Of a stretch of DNA of 64,000 nt, positions 1-8,923 are shown piece by piece. The notes below the pieces were generated by a model, which ran no database searches, was not told the DNA's origin, and was given only the letters and a program-made list of their open reading frames with translations. The translations under genes were made by a program, and so were the position numbers. Numbering within the stretch: the stretch's first letter is position 1; each line of letters starts with the position of its first letter. The stretch spans positions 898,001-962,000 of the forward strand of contig NZ_JAEKEL010000001.1 of the NCBI RefSeq assembly GCF_016651105.1, read 5' to 3'. This DNA is from Pseudomonas sp. TH15 (lineage in GTDB: Bacteria; Pseudomonadota; Gammaproteobacteria; Pseudomonadales; Pseudomonadaceae).

Positions 1-51
1 CAATTGGATGAAAGGCCAGCATTCGGCGTGTTGCAGGATAATTCGTGTCAC

Positions 52-134
52 CTTCATCGCGAGCAAGCTCGCTCCCACAAGGCTCTGCGGCGAACACAGA
101 TCCTATGTGGGAGCGAGCTTGCTCGCGATGAGGC
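52..134. repeat. REP inverted pair (GAGCAAGCTCGCTCCCAC type)
   Basis: Two REP copies face each other: the arm at 52-80 is repeated in reverse complement at 104-134, around a loop of about 25 bases. The pair sits just past the 3' end of the MHS transporter gene. Nothing else is recognised in bases 1-160. Confidence 0.9.
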
Positions 135-160
135 CAGTACAGTCGGCGCAAGAAGCCGCC

Positions 161-1459
161 TTAACGCCCCTTCTTCCAAAGATAAGCACCCACCAAAATC
201 CCGACTCCACAAATGATCGCCACATAATAAGCAGGCCCCATCGGGCTTTCCTTAAGCAGCAATGTCACGATCATCGGGGTCAACCCGCCGAAAATCGCGT
301 AGGCCAGGTTGTAGGAGAACGACAGCCCGCTGAAACGCACCACCGCCGGGAAGGCTTTGACCATCACATACGGCACCGCGCCGATGGTGCCGACCAGCAG
401 ACCGGTCACGGCGTACATCGGGAACAGCCATTCAGGGTGGTTGAACAGGCTGTGGTAGAAGGTCCACGAACTCAGCAACAACAATGCGCTGCCGAACACA
501 AACACCCGGCCCGCGCCGAAGCGATCCGCCAGCGCGCCGGACGCTACGCAACCCAGGCTCAGGAACACGATTGCCAGGCTGTTGGCCTGCAACGCAATGG
601 TCGGGGTGAAGTGGTAAACGGTCTGCAGCACGGTCGGAGTCATCAGGATGACGACGATGATGCCGGCCGACAGCAGCCAGGTCAGCAGCATGGAAATCAG
701 AATCGCGCCACGATGGTCACGCAGCACCGCGCGCAGCGGCACTTCTTCGGCCAGGGCCTTGCGCAGTTGCAGCTCGGCGAACACCGGGGTTTCGTGCAAC
801 CAGCGACGCAGGTAAACCGAGAACAGGCCGAACACACCGCCCAGTAGGAACGGAATCCGCCAGGCGTAATCCGCCACTTCCACCGGGGTGTAAATGCTGT
901 TGATCGCCGTGGCCACCAACGAACCCAACAAGATACCGGCCGTCAGACCGCTGGTCAGGGTGCCGCAGGCGTAGCCGATGTGCCGCTGCGGCACGTGTTC
1001 GGAAACGAATACCCAAGCGCCGGGCACCTCACCGCCAATCGCTGCGCCCTGGATCACTCGCATCACCAGCAACAGGATCGGCGCCCACATGCCGATCTGC
1101 GCGTACGTTGGCAGTAAACCCATGATCAGGGTTGGCACGGCCATCATGAAAATGCTCAGGGTGAACATCTTCTTGCGTCCCAGCAGGTCGCCGAAGTGCG
1201 CCATGACAATGCCGCCCAATGGACGCGCCAGGTAGCCGGCGGCGAAAATGCCGAAGGTCTGCATCAGCCGTAGCCACTCGGGCATGTCGGCCGGGAAGAA
1301 CAGCTTGCCAACCACCGCGGCGAAGAACACGAAGATAATGAAGTCGTAGAACTCCAACGCGCCGCCCAGGGCAGACAGCGACAAAGTCTTGTAATCGTTG
1401 CGGGTCAACGGACGTGCGGACTGGGTTGGCTGCGCAGTGCTCGAGGGCGCTGTGGTCAT
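161..1459 (-). CDS. MFS transporter, metabolite:H+ symporter (MHS) type
   Basis: A 432-residue inner-membrane permease of the major facilitator superfamily. GALEFYDF at residues 33-40 at the start of helix 1 resembles the signature of the metabolite:H+ symporter branch, whose known members carry organic acids, proline or betaine, or shikimate. FGDLLGRKK at about 89-97 is the MFS motif A loop between helices 2 and 3. About twelve hydrophobic segments are visible. The start at 1459 is chosen because an upstream in-frame start would add a 32-residue polar extension, while MTTAPSS leads into a normal cytoplasmic tail. The gene stands alone. The substrate cannot be read from the sequence. Confidence 0.9.
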   Translation of the reverse strand: MTTAPSSTAQPTQSARPLTRNDYKTLSLSALGGALEFYDFIIFVFFAAVVGKLFFPADMPEWLRLMQTFGIFAAGYLARPLGGIVMAHFGDLLGRKKMFTLSIFMMAVPTLIMGLLPTYAQIGMWAPILLLVMRVIQGAAIGGEVPGAWVFVSEHVPQRHIGYACGTLTSGLTAGILLGSLVATAINSIYTPVEVADYAWRIPFLLGGVFGLFSVYLRRWLHETPVFAELQLRKALAEEVPLRAVLRDHRGAILISMLLTWLLSAGIIVVILMTPTVLQTVYHFTPTIALQANSLAIVFLSLGCVASGALADRFGAGRVFVFGSALLLLSSWTFYHSLFNHPEWLFPMYAVTGLLVGTIGAVPYVMVKAFPAVVRFSGLSFSYNLAYAIFGGLTPMIVTLLLKESPMGPAYYVAIICGVGILVGAYLWKKGR

Positions 1460-1823
1460 GGCAAGGGCTTCTCTTATAGTCGGATCTGCAACCCCAACAA
1501 CGCTGGCGGAGGCTTGGGCAGGTTCGGCACGATAGCAAATTGTTCGAAAAAGCACATAGAGGTGCTTATTTGACGGTCAAAATGAGAACCCGACGGTCGT
1601 CTCGGAGTCTACCGACCGATATACTCGCAACCTTGCACCTGCTTGTAAGGGGTTGCTGTGCGAAAACGTCGTTGGCACCTGTCAGCCGATTTCGCAGAGT
1701 TTCCCTTTAGGCGCCTTACGAAAAACGTGACGAACGTAGTATGTTCGGGCTGAATCGTTTTTCCCGAAGACGGCTATTCACCTGAAGTACCAATGAGAGT
1801 CACGGGTCAGAGGCACCCCCGGC
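1460..1823. other. intergenic region with divergent promoters
   Basis: This 364-base gap lies between the divergent MHS transporter and thioesterase genes and must hold both promoters. I see no REP, RNA gene or convincing small gene in it. ACGAACGTAGTATGTTCG at about 1731-1748 contains the imperfect inverted pair CGAAC/GTTCG, but I cannot assign a regulator. Confidence 0.4.
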
Positions 1824-2228
1824 ATGATAGAGCTCGAACAAGAAGATCCAATCCCGCAAGGCGACCTCGCCCTGCAAATCACCGCGCTCCCGCGTGAAAC
1901 CAACGGCTTTGGCGATATTTTCGGCGGCTGGCTGGTGGCGCAGATGGATTTGGCTGGCACCGCAATGGCCAGCAAAGTCGCCGGTGGCCGCGTGGCGACC
2001 GTTGCAATCGACCGCATGGCATTTCTGGTTCCGGTGGCGGTGGGCGCTCAGCTCTCCTTCTATACCCAGGCCCTGGAAATCGGCCGCAGCTCGATCCAGA
2101 TGATGGTCGAGGTCTGGAGCGACGACCCGCTGTCCAGTGAGTGGCGTAAAGTGACTGAAGCCGTATTCGTATTCGTCGCCATCGACGGCAGCGGCCGCAC
2201 TCGCTCGGTTCCACCACGCGCGCGTTAA
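1824..2228 (+). CDS. acyl-CoA thioesterase, YciA-like hot-dog fold
   Basis: A 134-residue single hot-dog-domain protein. ETNGFGDIFGGWLVAQMD at residues 25-42 is the YciA/BACH-type signature: a conserved Asn and a GDIFGGW turn followed by the long central helix ending in Asp42. Family members hydrolyse acyl-CoA thioesters in the cytoplasm. The C-terminal extension (GSGRTRSVPPRAR) is short and basic. It is the first gene after the divergent promoter region and is followed 57 bases later by the mutarotase gene. Substrate chain length is not predictable. A second, different hot-dog thioesterase gene lies at 51086. Confidence 0.88.
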   Translation: MIELEQEDPIPQGDLALQITALPRETNGFGDIFGGWLVAQMDLAGTAMASKVAGGRVATVAIDRMAFLVPVAVGAQLSFYTQALEIGRSSIQMMVEVWSDDPLSSEWRKVTEAVFVFVAIDGSGRTRSVPPRAR

Positions 2229-2285
2229 ACGCGCAGACCGTTTTGCGGTCCATAGCCGTCATTGTTCCTGATTGAGAGTTGCCCC

Positions 2286-3185
2286 ATGAGCACGCCCAAC
2301 GTTGAAGCCGTCAAACTGGATGAACTGAACTGCTGGCGTATTCGCCACGGTCAGGCCGAATTGCTGGTGGCCCAGCAAGGCGCGCACATCCTCAGTTATC
2401 AGTTGGCCGGGCAACCGCCGCTGATCTGGCTCAACGACGAGGCCGTGTTCAAGACCGGTAAAAGCATCCGCGCCGGCGTGCCGGTGTGTTGGCCGTGGTT
2501 CGGCAACTTTGATCGCAACCCGCAAAGTGTCAAGACAATGCGCGTCAGCAATGAACCGGCCGGCGCCCATGGTTTTGTCAGGGCGATGGATTGGGAACTG
2601 GGCGGCATCGAAGCTGAGGGTGAAAGCCTGAAGGTCGAATTCGTCCTGCCCTACCCCGAAGGTGGTTTTGCGGGCTGGCCGCATCAGGTGGATTTGACGT
2701 TGAGCATTCGTCTGGATGAGCAACTGCACATCAGCCTGACCAGCCACAACCGCGGCGCTGAATCCGTGTCGATCAGCCAGGCGTTGCACAGCTACTTCGC
2801 CGTCAGCGACGTGCGCAACGTGCATGTTGAGGGGCTGGAAGGCTTGAGCTATATCGATACGACTAAAGACTGGACCACGACCACTCAGGCCGGCGATCTG
2901 GTTTTCACCGGCGAGACTGACCGTATCTACCTCAATACCCCGGCTAAGCTGAGCATTGTCGATCCGACCTGGGAACGCCGCATCGAGCTGACCAGCAGTG
3001 GTTCACGCTCGACAGTGATCTGGAACCCGTGGATTGATCGCGCAGCAGCGTTCAGTGACATGGCCGACGATGGCTGGCAGCGCATGCTGTGCATCGAGAC
3101 GGCGAATGTGATGGACGATGTGGTGACCTTGGCGGCGGGTGCGAGTCATACCCTGGGCGTCAGCATCGGCAGCAAGCCGCTTTAA
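2286..3185 (+). CDS. D-hexose-6-phosphate mutarotase (YeaD family aldose 1-epimerase)
   Basis: A 299-residue cytoplasmic enzyme of the aldose-1-epimerase fold. Family members interconvert the anomers of glucose-6-phosphate and related sugars. Visible motifs are RAGVPVCWPWFG (62-73), AHGFVRAMDWEL (94-105) and ALHSYF (166-171), which holds the likely catalytic His; a C-terminal IWNPW segment is also typical. The start at 2286 (MSTPNVEAV) replaces an upstream in-frame ATG that would add MFLIESCP and has no better ribosome site. The gene runs the same way as the thioesterase gene and ends at a REP pair. Confidence 0.88.
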   Translation: MSTPNVEAVKLDELNCWRIRHGQAELLVAQQGAHILSYQLAGQPPLIWLNDEAVFKTGKSIRAGVPVCWPWFGNFDRNPQSVKTMRVSNEPAGAHGFVRAMDWELGGIEAEGESLKVEFVLPYPEGGFAGWPHQVDLTLSIRLDEQLHISLTSHNRGAESVSISQALHSYFAVSDVRNVHVEGLEGLSYIDTTKDWTTTTQAGDLVFTGETDRIYLNTPAKLSIVDPTWERRIELTSSGSRSTVIWNPWIDRAAAFSDMADDGWQRMLCIETANVMDDVVTLAAGASHTLGVSIGSKPL

Positions 3186-3188
3186 AAG

Positions 3189-3253
3189 CTTCGCGGGCAA
3201 GCCTCGCTCCTACGGATCACACGGACCTGTAGGAGCGAGGCTTGCCCGCGAAT
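3189..3253. repeat. REP inverted pair (GGCAAGCCTCGCTCCTAC type)
   Basis: Inverted arms of about 24 bases at 3190-3213 and 3229-3252 lie between the convergent mutarotase and DUF3299 genes, and could also act as a bidirectional transcription end. Confidence 0.9.
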
Positions 3254-3267
3254 CGATCTAACAAACG

Positions 3268-3804
3268 CTACAAATCCGACTCTTTAACCGCCCGCACCTT
3301 CGCCGCATCCAGCGCATACGCCGCGTCAGCCAGGTCGTTATTGACCTTCTCGACCTTCAACGTGCCGGTGACCCACAGCGGCGTGTAGATGTCGTCCAGC
3401 TTCAAGCCTTTGGGATAACGCACCAGCACCAACTGGTTTGGTGGCGGTGGCGGCACGTGGATGCAGGCGCCCGGGTACGGCACCAGGAAAAACAGCGTGC
3501 TGCGGCCCTTGGCGTCGGTTTCCAGCGGCACCGGATAACCACCGATGCGGATGTTCTTGTCGTTCATCGACGGCACGGTTTTGGTCGAGTACATCACCGC
3601 CGGCAAGCCCTTGCTCTGCTTCATGCCACCCTTTTGGGTAAAGGTGCCATTGCCTTCGGGGGAGTTGTGATCGATTTCGGGCATGTCCTCGAGGGCTTTC
3701 TGGTCCGACTTGGGCATCAGTTCCAGCCAGTCGGTTTCCGGCAGGTCGCCGGCATGGGCAAGGCCCGAGCCCAGGAATAATAGGGTCAACAAAAGACGGC
3801 GCAT
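3268..3804 (-). CDS. DUF3299 family exported protein
   Basis: A 178-residue protein with a clear Sec signal peptide (MRRLLLTLLFLGSGLAHAG, likely cleaved after AHA). The mature part reads as DUF3299, with GGYPVPLE, FFLVPYPGACIHVPPPPPN and a C-terminal beta-rich stretch ending in TPLWVTGTL. The single conserved Cys in the PGACIH segment could bind a ligand, but no reaction is established. It is probably periplasmic. The start at 3804 is chosen because it places the signal peptide at the N-terminus; upstream in-frame Met codons add an uncharacteristic extension. GlsB-like and purK genes lie upstream on the same strand. Confidence 0.8.
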   Translation of the reverse strand: MRRLLLTLLFLGSGLAHAGDLPETDWLELMPKSDQKALEDMPEIDHNSPEGNGTFTQKGGMKQSKGLPAVMYSTKTVPSMNDKNIRIGGYPVPLETDAKGRSTLFFLVPYPGACIHVPPPPPNQLVLVRYPKGLKLDDIYTPLWVTGTLKVEKVNNDLADAAYALDAAKVRAVKESDL

Positions 3805-3892
3805 TGAAATGCTCGACAAAGGAAAGGATGGCGTAATAGCGAGCATTCTAGCCCTCTGCGCGTGCACCGCGCAGAGGGCTTTGTCGCTTGAA

Positions 3893-4138
3893 TCAGCTCT
3901 TTTTGATCAAGCCGTAAATCACCAGCAAGATGATCGCACCCACCAGCGCGCCGATGAAGCCTGCGCCCTGACCCGCATGGTAAATGCCCAGAGCCTGGCC
4001 GCCGTAAGTAGCCGCCAGCGAACCGCCGATACCGAGCAGGATGGTCATGATCCAGCCCATGCTGTCATCGCCCGGCTTCAGGAACCGAGCCAACAGGCCG
4101 ACGATCAAGCCGATAAAGATGGTTCCAATAATTCCCAT
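3893..4138 (-). CDS. GlsB/YeaQ/YmgE family stress-response membrane protein
   Basis: An 81-residue, glycine-rich, very hydrophobic inner-membrane protein with three predicted transmembrane segments (about 2-18, 28-48 and 56-77) and a C-terminal KKS tail. This is the usual size and layout of the transglycosylase-associated (YeaQ/YmgE/GlsB) family, linked in other bacteria to general or alkaline stress. The start at 4138 is supported by a strong AGAGGGA ribosome site on the minus strand; longer in-frame starts would prepend a polar stretch that breaks the family pattern. The molecular function is unknown. Confidence 0.88.
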   Translation of the reverse strand: MGIIGTIFIGLIVGLLARFLKPGDDSMGWIMTILLGIGGSLAATYGGQALGIYHAGQGAGFIGALVGAIILLVIYGLIKKS

Positions 4139-4257
4139 GGCATTTCCCTCTGATTGATTTGGTGAGACAGGACACCTGGCACAAAGCCTAGTCAGACTTT
4201 GGCATCCTGCCATCAGAGAACGGCGGACACTGAAGGTTCCGCCGCTGCCACATGAAA

Positions 4258-5340
4258 CTATTCGGCGATGAGCGCTTCGACCTTGAGGATCTGCGCCGCC
4301 AGCGTCTCACGGTCTGCACAACGCAGATTGGCGTGACCGACCTTGCGACCGACCTTGAATGCCTTGCCGTAGTGGTGCAGGTGGCAATCAGCAATGGCGA
4401 TCACTTTCTCTACCGGCGGAACCACACCGATGAAGTTGAGCATCGCGCTCTCGCCGACCTTGGCCGTCGAACCCAGCGGCAAACCGGCAACGGCCCGCAG
4501 GTGGTTTTCGAACTGGCTGCACTCGGCGCCTTCAGTGGTCCAGTGCCCGGAGTTGTGCACACGCGGGGCGATTTCGTTGGCCTTGAGACCACCGTCGACT
4601 TCAAAGAACTCGAACGCCATCACGCCGACGTATTCCAGCTGCTTGAGCACACGGCTGGAGTAATCCTCAGCCAAGGCTTGCAGCGGGTGATCGGTGCTGG
4701 CTACGGACAACTTGAGAATGCCGCTGTCGTGGGTGTTGTGAACCAGTGGATAAAACTTCGTTTCACCATCGCGAGCACGCACGGCGATCAGCGAGACTTC
4801 ACCGGTGAACGGCACGAAGCCTTCCAGCAGGCAGGCGACGCTGCCGAGTTCGGCGAAGGTGCCGACCACGTCTTGCGGTTTGCGCAGGACTTTCTGACCC
4901 TTGCCGTCGTAACCCAGGGTGCGGGTTTTCAACACGGCCGGCAGACCGATCGAAGCCACGGCAGCGTCCAGATCCGCTTGCGATTGAATGTCGGCGAACG
5001 CCGGGGTAGGAATCCCCAGGTCCTTGAACATGCTCTTCTCGAACCAGCGATCACGGGCAATGCGCAGGGCTTCGGCGCTCGGGTAGACCGGGACGAACTG
5101 CGACAGGAACGCCACGGTTTCGGCCGGGACGCTCTCGAACTCGAAGGTCACCAGATCGACTTCATCGGCCAGTTGACGCAAGTGGTCCTGATCGCCGTAA
5201 TCGGCCCGCAGATGCTCGCCCAACGCGGCTGCGCAAGCATCAGGCGCCGGGTCCAGGAAAGCGAAGTTCATGCCCAGCGGAGTACCCGCCAGCGCCAACA
5301 TGCGGCCCAACTGGCCGCCACCGATTACACCGATCTTCAT
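4258..5340 (-). CDS. purK: N5-carboxyaminoimidazole ribonucleotide synthetase
   Basis: A 360-residue ATP-grasp enzyme that converts AIR, bicarbonate and ATP to N5-CAIR in de novo purine synthesis. IGGGQLGRML (about 5-14) opens the N-terminal nucleotide-binding domain. KTRTLGYDGKGQ lies in the ATP-grasp lid, and NEIAPRVHNSGHWT is the conserved C-terminal active-site segment. Length is normal. The start at 5340 (MKIGVIGGG) is preferred to a codon nine bases upstream. It follows purE by only 11 bases on the same strand, the usual purEK operon, so the two sequential CAIR steps are co-expressed. Confidence 0.96.
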   Translation of the reverse strand: MKIGVIGGGQLGRMLALAGTPLGMNFAFLDPAPDACAAALGEHLRADYGDQDHLRQLADEVDLVTFEFESVPAETVAFLSQFVPVYPSAEALRIARDRWFEKSMFKDLGIPTPAFADIQSQADLDAAVASIGLPAVLKTRTLGYDGKGQKVLRKPQDVVGTFAELGSVACLLEGFVPFTGEVSLIAVRARDGETKFYPLVHNTHDSGILKLSVASTDHPLQALAEDYSSRVLKQLEYVGVMAFEFFEVDGGLKANEIAPRVHNSGHWTTEGAECSQFENHLRAVAGLPLGSTAKVGESAMLNFIGVVPPVEKVIAIADCHLHHYGKAFKVGRKVGHANLRCADRETLAAQILKVEALIAE

Positions 5341-5351
5341 CGTCAACAACC

Positions 5352-5843
5352 TCAGGCGATGCGTGGGTCTGGATTGTCCAGGACGCTGTCTGTCTGCTCA
5401 GCACGGAAAGTTTTCAGCACCGCGTGGAACTGCGGGTGCTTGGCGCCGAGGATGCTCGCCGACAACAAAGCGGCGTTGATCGCACCGGCCTTGCCGATGG
5501 CCAGGGTCGCAACCGGAATGCCCGCAGGCATCTGCACGATGGACAGCAGCGAATCGACACCCGAGAGCATCGACGACTGCACGGGCACGCCCAGCACCGG
5601 CAGATGGGTCTTGGCCGCACACATGCCTGGCAGGTGGGCCGCGCCACCGGCACCGGCGATGATCACCTCGATGCCACGCGCCTCGGCCTCTTCGGCGTAC
5701 TGGAACAGCAGGTCCGGGGTGCGGTGGGCAGAGACCACTTTCACCTCGTAAGGAATGCCGAGCTTTTCCAGCATATCGGCGGTGTGGCTAAGGGTGGACC
5801 AATCGGACTTGGAGCCCATGATCACGCCAACCAGTGCACTCAT
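5352..5843 (-). CDS. purE: N5-carboxyaminoimidazole ribonucleotide mutase
   Basis: A 163-residue class I PurE that moves the carboxylate from N5-CAIR to C4 to give CAIR. The hallmark motifs are intact: GSKSDW (10-15), SAHRTPD (38-44) with the catalytic His, and [12 protein letters not shown] (63-74). It is the first gene of the purE-purK operon, transcribed leftward. A hairpin with a T-rich tail lies about 40-70 bases upstream on the same strand. It may end the transcript of the upstream LysR gene, or less likely serve as a leader attenuator. Confidence 0.96.
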   Translation of the reverse strand: MSALVGVIMGSKSDWSTLSHTADMLEKLGIPYEVKVVSAHRTPDLLFQYAEEAEARGIEVIIAGAGGAAHLPGMCAAKTHLPVLGVPVQSSMLSGVDSLLSIVQMPAGIPVATLAIGKAGAINAALLSASILGAKHPQFHAVLKTFRAEQTDSVLDNPDPRIA

Positions 5844-5880
5844 CGTCGTGCCTCTTCTCTCTGGGCGCCCGCAGGCGCGT

Positions 5881-5914
5881 CAAAAACAACAAGCCACGCA
5901 GAAATGCGTGGCTT
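5881..5914 (-). terminator. rho-independent terminator between LysR gene and purE
   Basis: On the minus strand a perfect 10-bp stem (AAGCCACGCA / TGCGTGGCTT) with loop TTTC is followed by GTTGTTTTTG. It lies 38 bases before the purE start, so it could insulate purE from the upstream LysR gene or act in the purE leader. Confidence 0.7.
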
Positions 5915-6072
5915 GATTGTACGAAAAATGGCCGGACGAACCGGCCGAAGGCCGCGCAGTATACCTCAATGAAGCAGATAAACAGCCCCCGAGACGACCA
6001 TCTGTCATACGGCGCAAAGTGCCGGTTTTATTGACTCGAAGGTCAGTGAAAAAGCTGCCATCACACGCTGCT

Positions 6073-6143
6073 CTTGTAGGAGCCAGGCTTGCCGGCGAAG
6101 GCGATCTCACGGACGCCTTCGCCGGCAAGCCTGGCTCCTACAA
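6073..6143. repeat. REP inverted pair (GGAGCCAGGCTTGCCGGCG type)
   Basis: Facing arms TTGTAGGAGCCAGGCTTGCC and its complement lie just after the LysR gene stop. The core differs from the other REP families in the window (CCAGGCTTGCCGGCGAA). The rest of the 303-base gap 5844-6147 holds only the terminator and unassigned sequence. Confidence 0.85.
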
Positions 6144-6147
6144 AACA

Positions 6148-7065
6148 TCATTGACCGGTTGTGCCCTGCGCTGCGCCGCCTTCAAGCTTACGCCACAACA
6201 ACCGCACGTTCGCCTTACGCACCAGCGCGCAGCGGTACAGGCGAATCTCCAGCGGTACATGCCATTGCGGGCCGCCGCACACCACCAGCTCACCGCGCGC
6301 CAGTTCTGCGCGCACACACAGCTGCGGCACCCAGGCAATGCCCAGTCCTTCCAGCGCCATGCTTTTCAGGCTGTCGGCCATGGCGGTCTCATAGATAGTG
6401 GTAAAGCGCAGGGCGCGCTGGCGCAGCAACATGTTCACCGAGCGCCCGAGAAACGCACCGGCGCTATACGCCAGTAACGGCACGCTGGCCTCGCCCTCCA
6501 GATCAAACAGCGGATTGCCTTCGGCGTCCGCCGCGCACACCGGCAGCATTTCAGTCTGGCCAAGGTGCAGGGACGGGAAGATCTCCGGATCCATCTGCAT
6601 CGCCGCGTCCGGGTCGTAGAACGCCAGCATCAGGTCGCAGCCACCTTCACGAAGCGCGTGCACGGCGTCGCCGACGTTGGTCGCCACCAGGCGCGTGGCA
6701 ATGTTCAGGCCTTCATTACGCAACTGCGCGATCCAGCGCGGAAAGAAACCCAGCGCCAGCGAGTGAGCCGCCGCCACCTGCATCACTTCGCCCTGCCCGC
6801 CTTCCAGGTGATGGAGATGGCGCAGCACTTCGCCGAGCTGCTCGACCACCGTCCGCGCGGTAACCAGAAACAACTGCCCCGCCGCCGTCAGCTCGACTGG
6901 TGTGCGCGAGCGGTTGACCAATTGCAGCCCCAGCGCGGCCTCAAGGCTGCGGATTCGCCGGCTAAATGCAGGCTGGGTCACGAAGCGTCGCTCGGCAGCC
7001 TGGGAGAAACTGCGGGTCGCGGCCAGGGCACTAAAGTCCTCCAGCCATTTGCTTTCCAGATTCAT
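6148..7065 (-). CDS. LysR-family transcriptional regulator, HypT (YjiE)-like
   Basis: A 305-residue LysR regulator. Residues 1-65 form the winged helix-turn-helix (LESKWLEDFSALAATRSFSQAAE...TQPAFSRRIRSLE), and the rest is the periplasmic-binding-like effector domain. The IE/LESKWLxDF opening, QPAFSRRIRxLE, AAAHSLALGFFP and GIAWVPQ closely resemble my memory of E. coli HypT, a hypochlorite-responsive activator. HypT senses by methionine oxidation, and this protein also has several Met residues in the effector part. The start at 7065 has a GGGAGGG ribosome site on the minus strand. It is divergent from aspA, so it may also control aspartate metabolism; that is inference. Confidence 0.85.
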   Translation of the reverse strand: MNLESKWLEDFSALAATRSFSQAAERRFVTQPAFSRRIRSLEAALGLQLVNRSRTPVELTAAGQLFLVTARTVVEQLGEVLRHLHHLEGGQGEVMQVAAAHSLALGFFPRWIAQLRNEGLNIATRLVATNVGDAVHALREGGCDLMLAFYDPDAAMQMDPEIFPSLHLGQTEMLPVCAADAEGNPLFDLEGEASVPLLAYSAGAFLGRSVNMLLRQRALRFTTIYETAMADSLKSMALEGLGIAWVPQLCVRAELARGELVVCGGPQWHVPLEIRLYRCALVRKANVRLLWRKLEGGAAQGTTGQ

Positions 7066-7245
7066 CACGCCCTCCCGGACACGCACCAACTTAGGTCACA
7101 CGCTCGCCGCACACGCGACGTCACATGGGTATTATGCCGAATGTGCATAGGCTAGTGCTTAACAGCATTGGCCCAAAATTCTTCACAAGCCTAGCATTTG
7201 CAGCGTTCCGGCACAGACCGGGTCCATATCGAGATGATTTCTATC

Positions 7246-8670
7246 ATGTCCTCCGCTGCATCTTTCCGCACAGAAAAAGACCTGCTTGGCGTACTCGAAG
7301 TACCCGCTCAAGCGTATTACGGCATCCAGACCCTGCGAGCGGTGAACAACTTCCGTCTCTCCGGCGTCCCGATTTCGCACTACCCGAAGCTGGTTGTCGG
7401 CCTGGCCATGGTTAAACAGGCCGCCGCTGACGCCAACCGCGAGCTGGGTCATCTGAGCGAAGCCAAGCACGCTGCCATCAGCGAAGCCTGTGCACGTTTG
7501 ATCCGCGGCGATTTCCACGAAGAGTTCGTGGTAGACATGATTCAAGGCGGCGCTGGCACTTCGACCAACATGAATGCCAACGAAGTCATCGCCAACATCG
7601 CGCTGGAGGCCATGGGTCACCAGAAGGGCGAATACCAATACCTGCACCCGAACAACGACGTGAACATGGCGCAGTCGACCAACGACGCCTACCCGACGGC
7701 GATCCGTCTGGGCCTGTTGTTGGGTCACGACGCGCTGCTGGCCAGCCTCGACAGCCTGATCCAGTCGTTCGCCGCCAAGGGTGTAGAGTTCAACCACGTC
7801 CTGAAAATGGGCCGTACCCAGCTGCAAGACGCCGTGCCGATGACCCTCGGCCAAGAATTCCGCGCCTTCGCCACTACCTTGAGCGAAGACCTGGCACGCC
7901 TGAAGACTCTGGCTCCTGAGCTGCTGACCGAAGTAAACCTGGGCGGCACAGCGATCGGTACCGGCATCAACGCCGACCCGCGTTACCAGCACCTGGCTGT
8001 TCAGCGCCTGGCCCTGATCAGCGGTCAACCGCTGGTGCCAGCCGCCGACCTGATCGAAGCCACCTCTGACATGGGCGCCTTCGTGCTGTTCTCCGGCATG
8101 CTCAAGCGCACTGCGGTCAAGCTGTCGAAGATCTGCAACGACCTGCGCCTGCTGTCCAGCGGCCCACGTACCGGCATTAACGAAATCAACCTGCCAGCGC
8201 GTCAGCCAGGCAGCTCGATCATGCCAGGCAAGGTCAACCCGGTTATTCCGGAAGCGGTTAACCAGGTAGCGTTCCAGATCATCGGTAACGACCTGGCCCT
8301 GACCATCGCGGCCGAAGGCGGCCAACTGCAACTGAACGTGATGGAGCCGCTGATCGCGTTCAAGATCTTCGACTCGATCCGTCTGCTGCAACGCGCCATG
8401 GACATGCTGCGCGAACACTGCATCGTCGGCATCACCGCCAACGAAGAGCGCTGCCGCGAACTGGTCGAACACTCGATCGGCCTGGTCACCGCACTGAACC
8501 CGTACATCGGCTATGAAAACGCCACCCGCATCGCCCGTATCGCCCTCGAAAGCGGCCGCGGCGTGCTGGAACTGGTGCGCGAAGAAGGATTGCTCGACGA
8601 CGAAATGCTCGCCGACATCCTGCGCCCTGAAAACATGATTGCTCCGCGTCTGGTCCCGCTTAAGGCTTGA
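7246..8670 (+). CDS. aspA: aspartate ammonia-lyase
   Basis: A 474-residue homotetrameric cytoplasmic enzyme that deaminates L-aspartate to fumarate and ammonia. Family motifs in order: TEKDLLGVLEVP near the N-terminus, HPNNDVNMAQSTND (substrate loop), the TQLQDA segment, GGTAIGTG, and the fumarase/aspartase signature GSSIMPGKVN at about 322-331 with the catalytic Ser in the flexible loop. Length is typical. The start at 7246 (MSSAASFRTEKD) is chosen over a Met four codons upstream because it fits the family N-terminus. A strong terminator follows. With the downstream symporter and asparaginase it forms an Asn/Asp catabolic neighbourhood. Confidence 0.96.
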   Translation: MSSAASFRTEKDLLGVLEVPAQAYYGIQTLRAVNNFRLSGVPISHYPKLVVGLAMVKQAAADANRELGHLSEAKHAAISEACARLIRGDFHEEFVVDMIQGGAGTSTNMNANEVIANIALEAMGHQKGEYQYLHPNNDVNMAQSTNDAYPTAIRLGLLLGHDALLASLDSLIQSFAAKGVEFNHVLKMGRTQLQDAVPMTLGQEFRAFATTLSEDLARLKTLAPELLTEVNLGGTAIGTGINADPRYQHLAVQRLALISGQPLVPAADLIEATSDMGAFVLFSGMLKRTAVKLSKICNDLRLLSSGPRTGINEINLPARQPGSSIMPGKVNPVIPEAVNQVAFQIIGNDLALTIAAEGGQLQLNVMEPLIAFKIFDSIRLLQRAMDMLREHCIVGITANEERCRELVEHSIGLVTALNPYIGYENATRIARIALESGRGVLELVREEGLLDDEMLADILRPENMIAPRLVPLKA

Positions 8671-8754
8671 TCGAACGCCCGGCTCTTGCTCTCTTAACGA
8701 AGAGCATGGAGCCATGCTCACCAGGTCGAGGGACTAGACACCTCTCACCTTTTG

Positions 8755-8789
8755 AGGGCTTGGGGATTTATCTCCAAGCCCTTTTTTTT
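8755..8789 (+). terminator. rho-independent terminator after aspA
   Basis: AGGGCTTGGGGA and TCTCCAAGCCCT form a 12-bp stem around a 4-base loop, followed by a run of seven T. It lies 85 bases past the aspA stop. Confidence 0.92.
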
Positions 8790-8831
8790 AACTCTTTGGC
8801 AGCAACAGACAGAATGCCTGGAAGCTGAAAA

Positions 8832-8923
8832 ATGTGGGAGCGGGCTTGCTCGCGAAAGCGGTTGGTCAGGCACATCGATGCAAGATGTGCCGCCATCTTC
8901 GCGAGCCGGCTCGCTCCCACATG
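8832..8923. repeat. REP inverted pair (GTGGGAGCGGGCTTGCTCGCGA type)
   Basis: A left copy at 8832-8855 and an inverted right copy at 8898-8922 flank a 40-base spacer. It occupies the middle of the 556-base aspA-symporter gap. Confidence 0.9.

Noticed and set aside
5881..5914. Purine riboswitch before purE
   Set aside because: The sequence is a simple stem with T-rich tail and no purine-aptamer junction; a terminator explains it.
7183..8721. A 512-codon minus-strand frame opposite aspA
   Set aside because: Antisense shadow; aspA on the plus strand carries the full aspartase signature and ends at a strong terminator.
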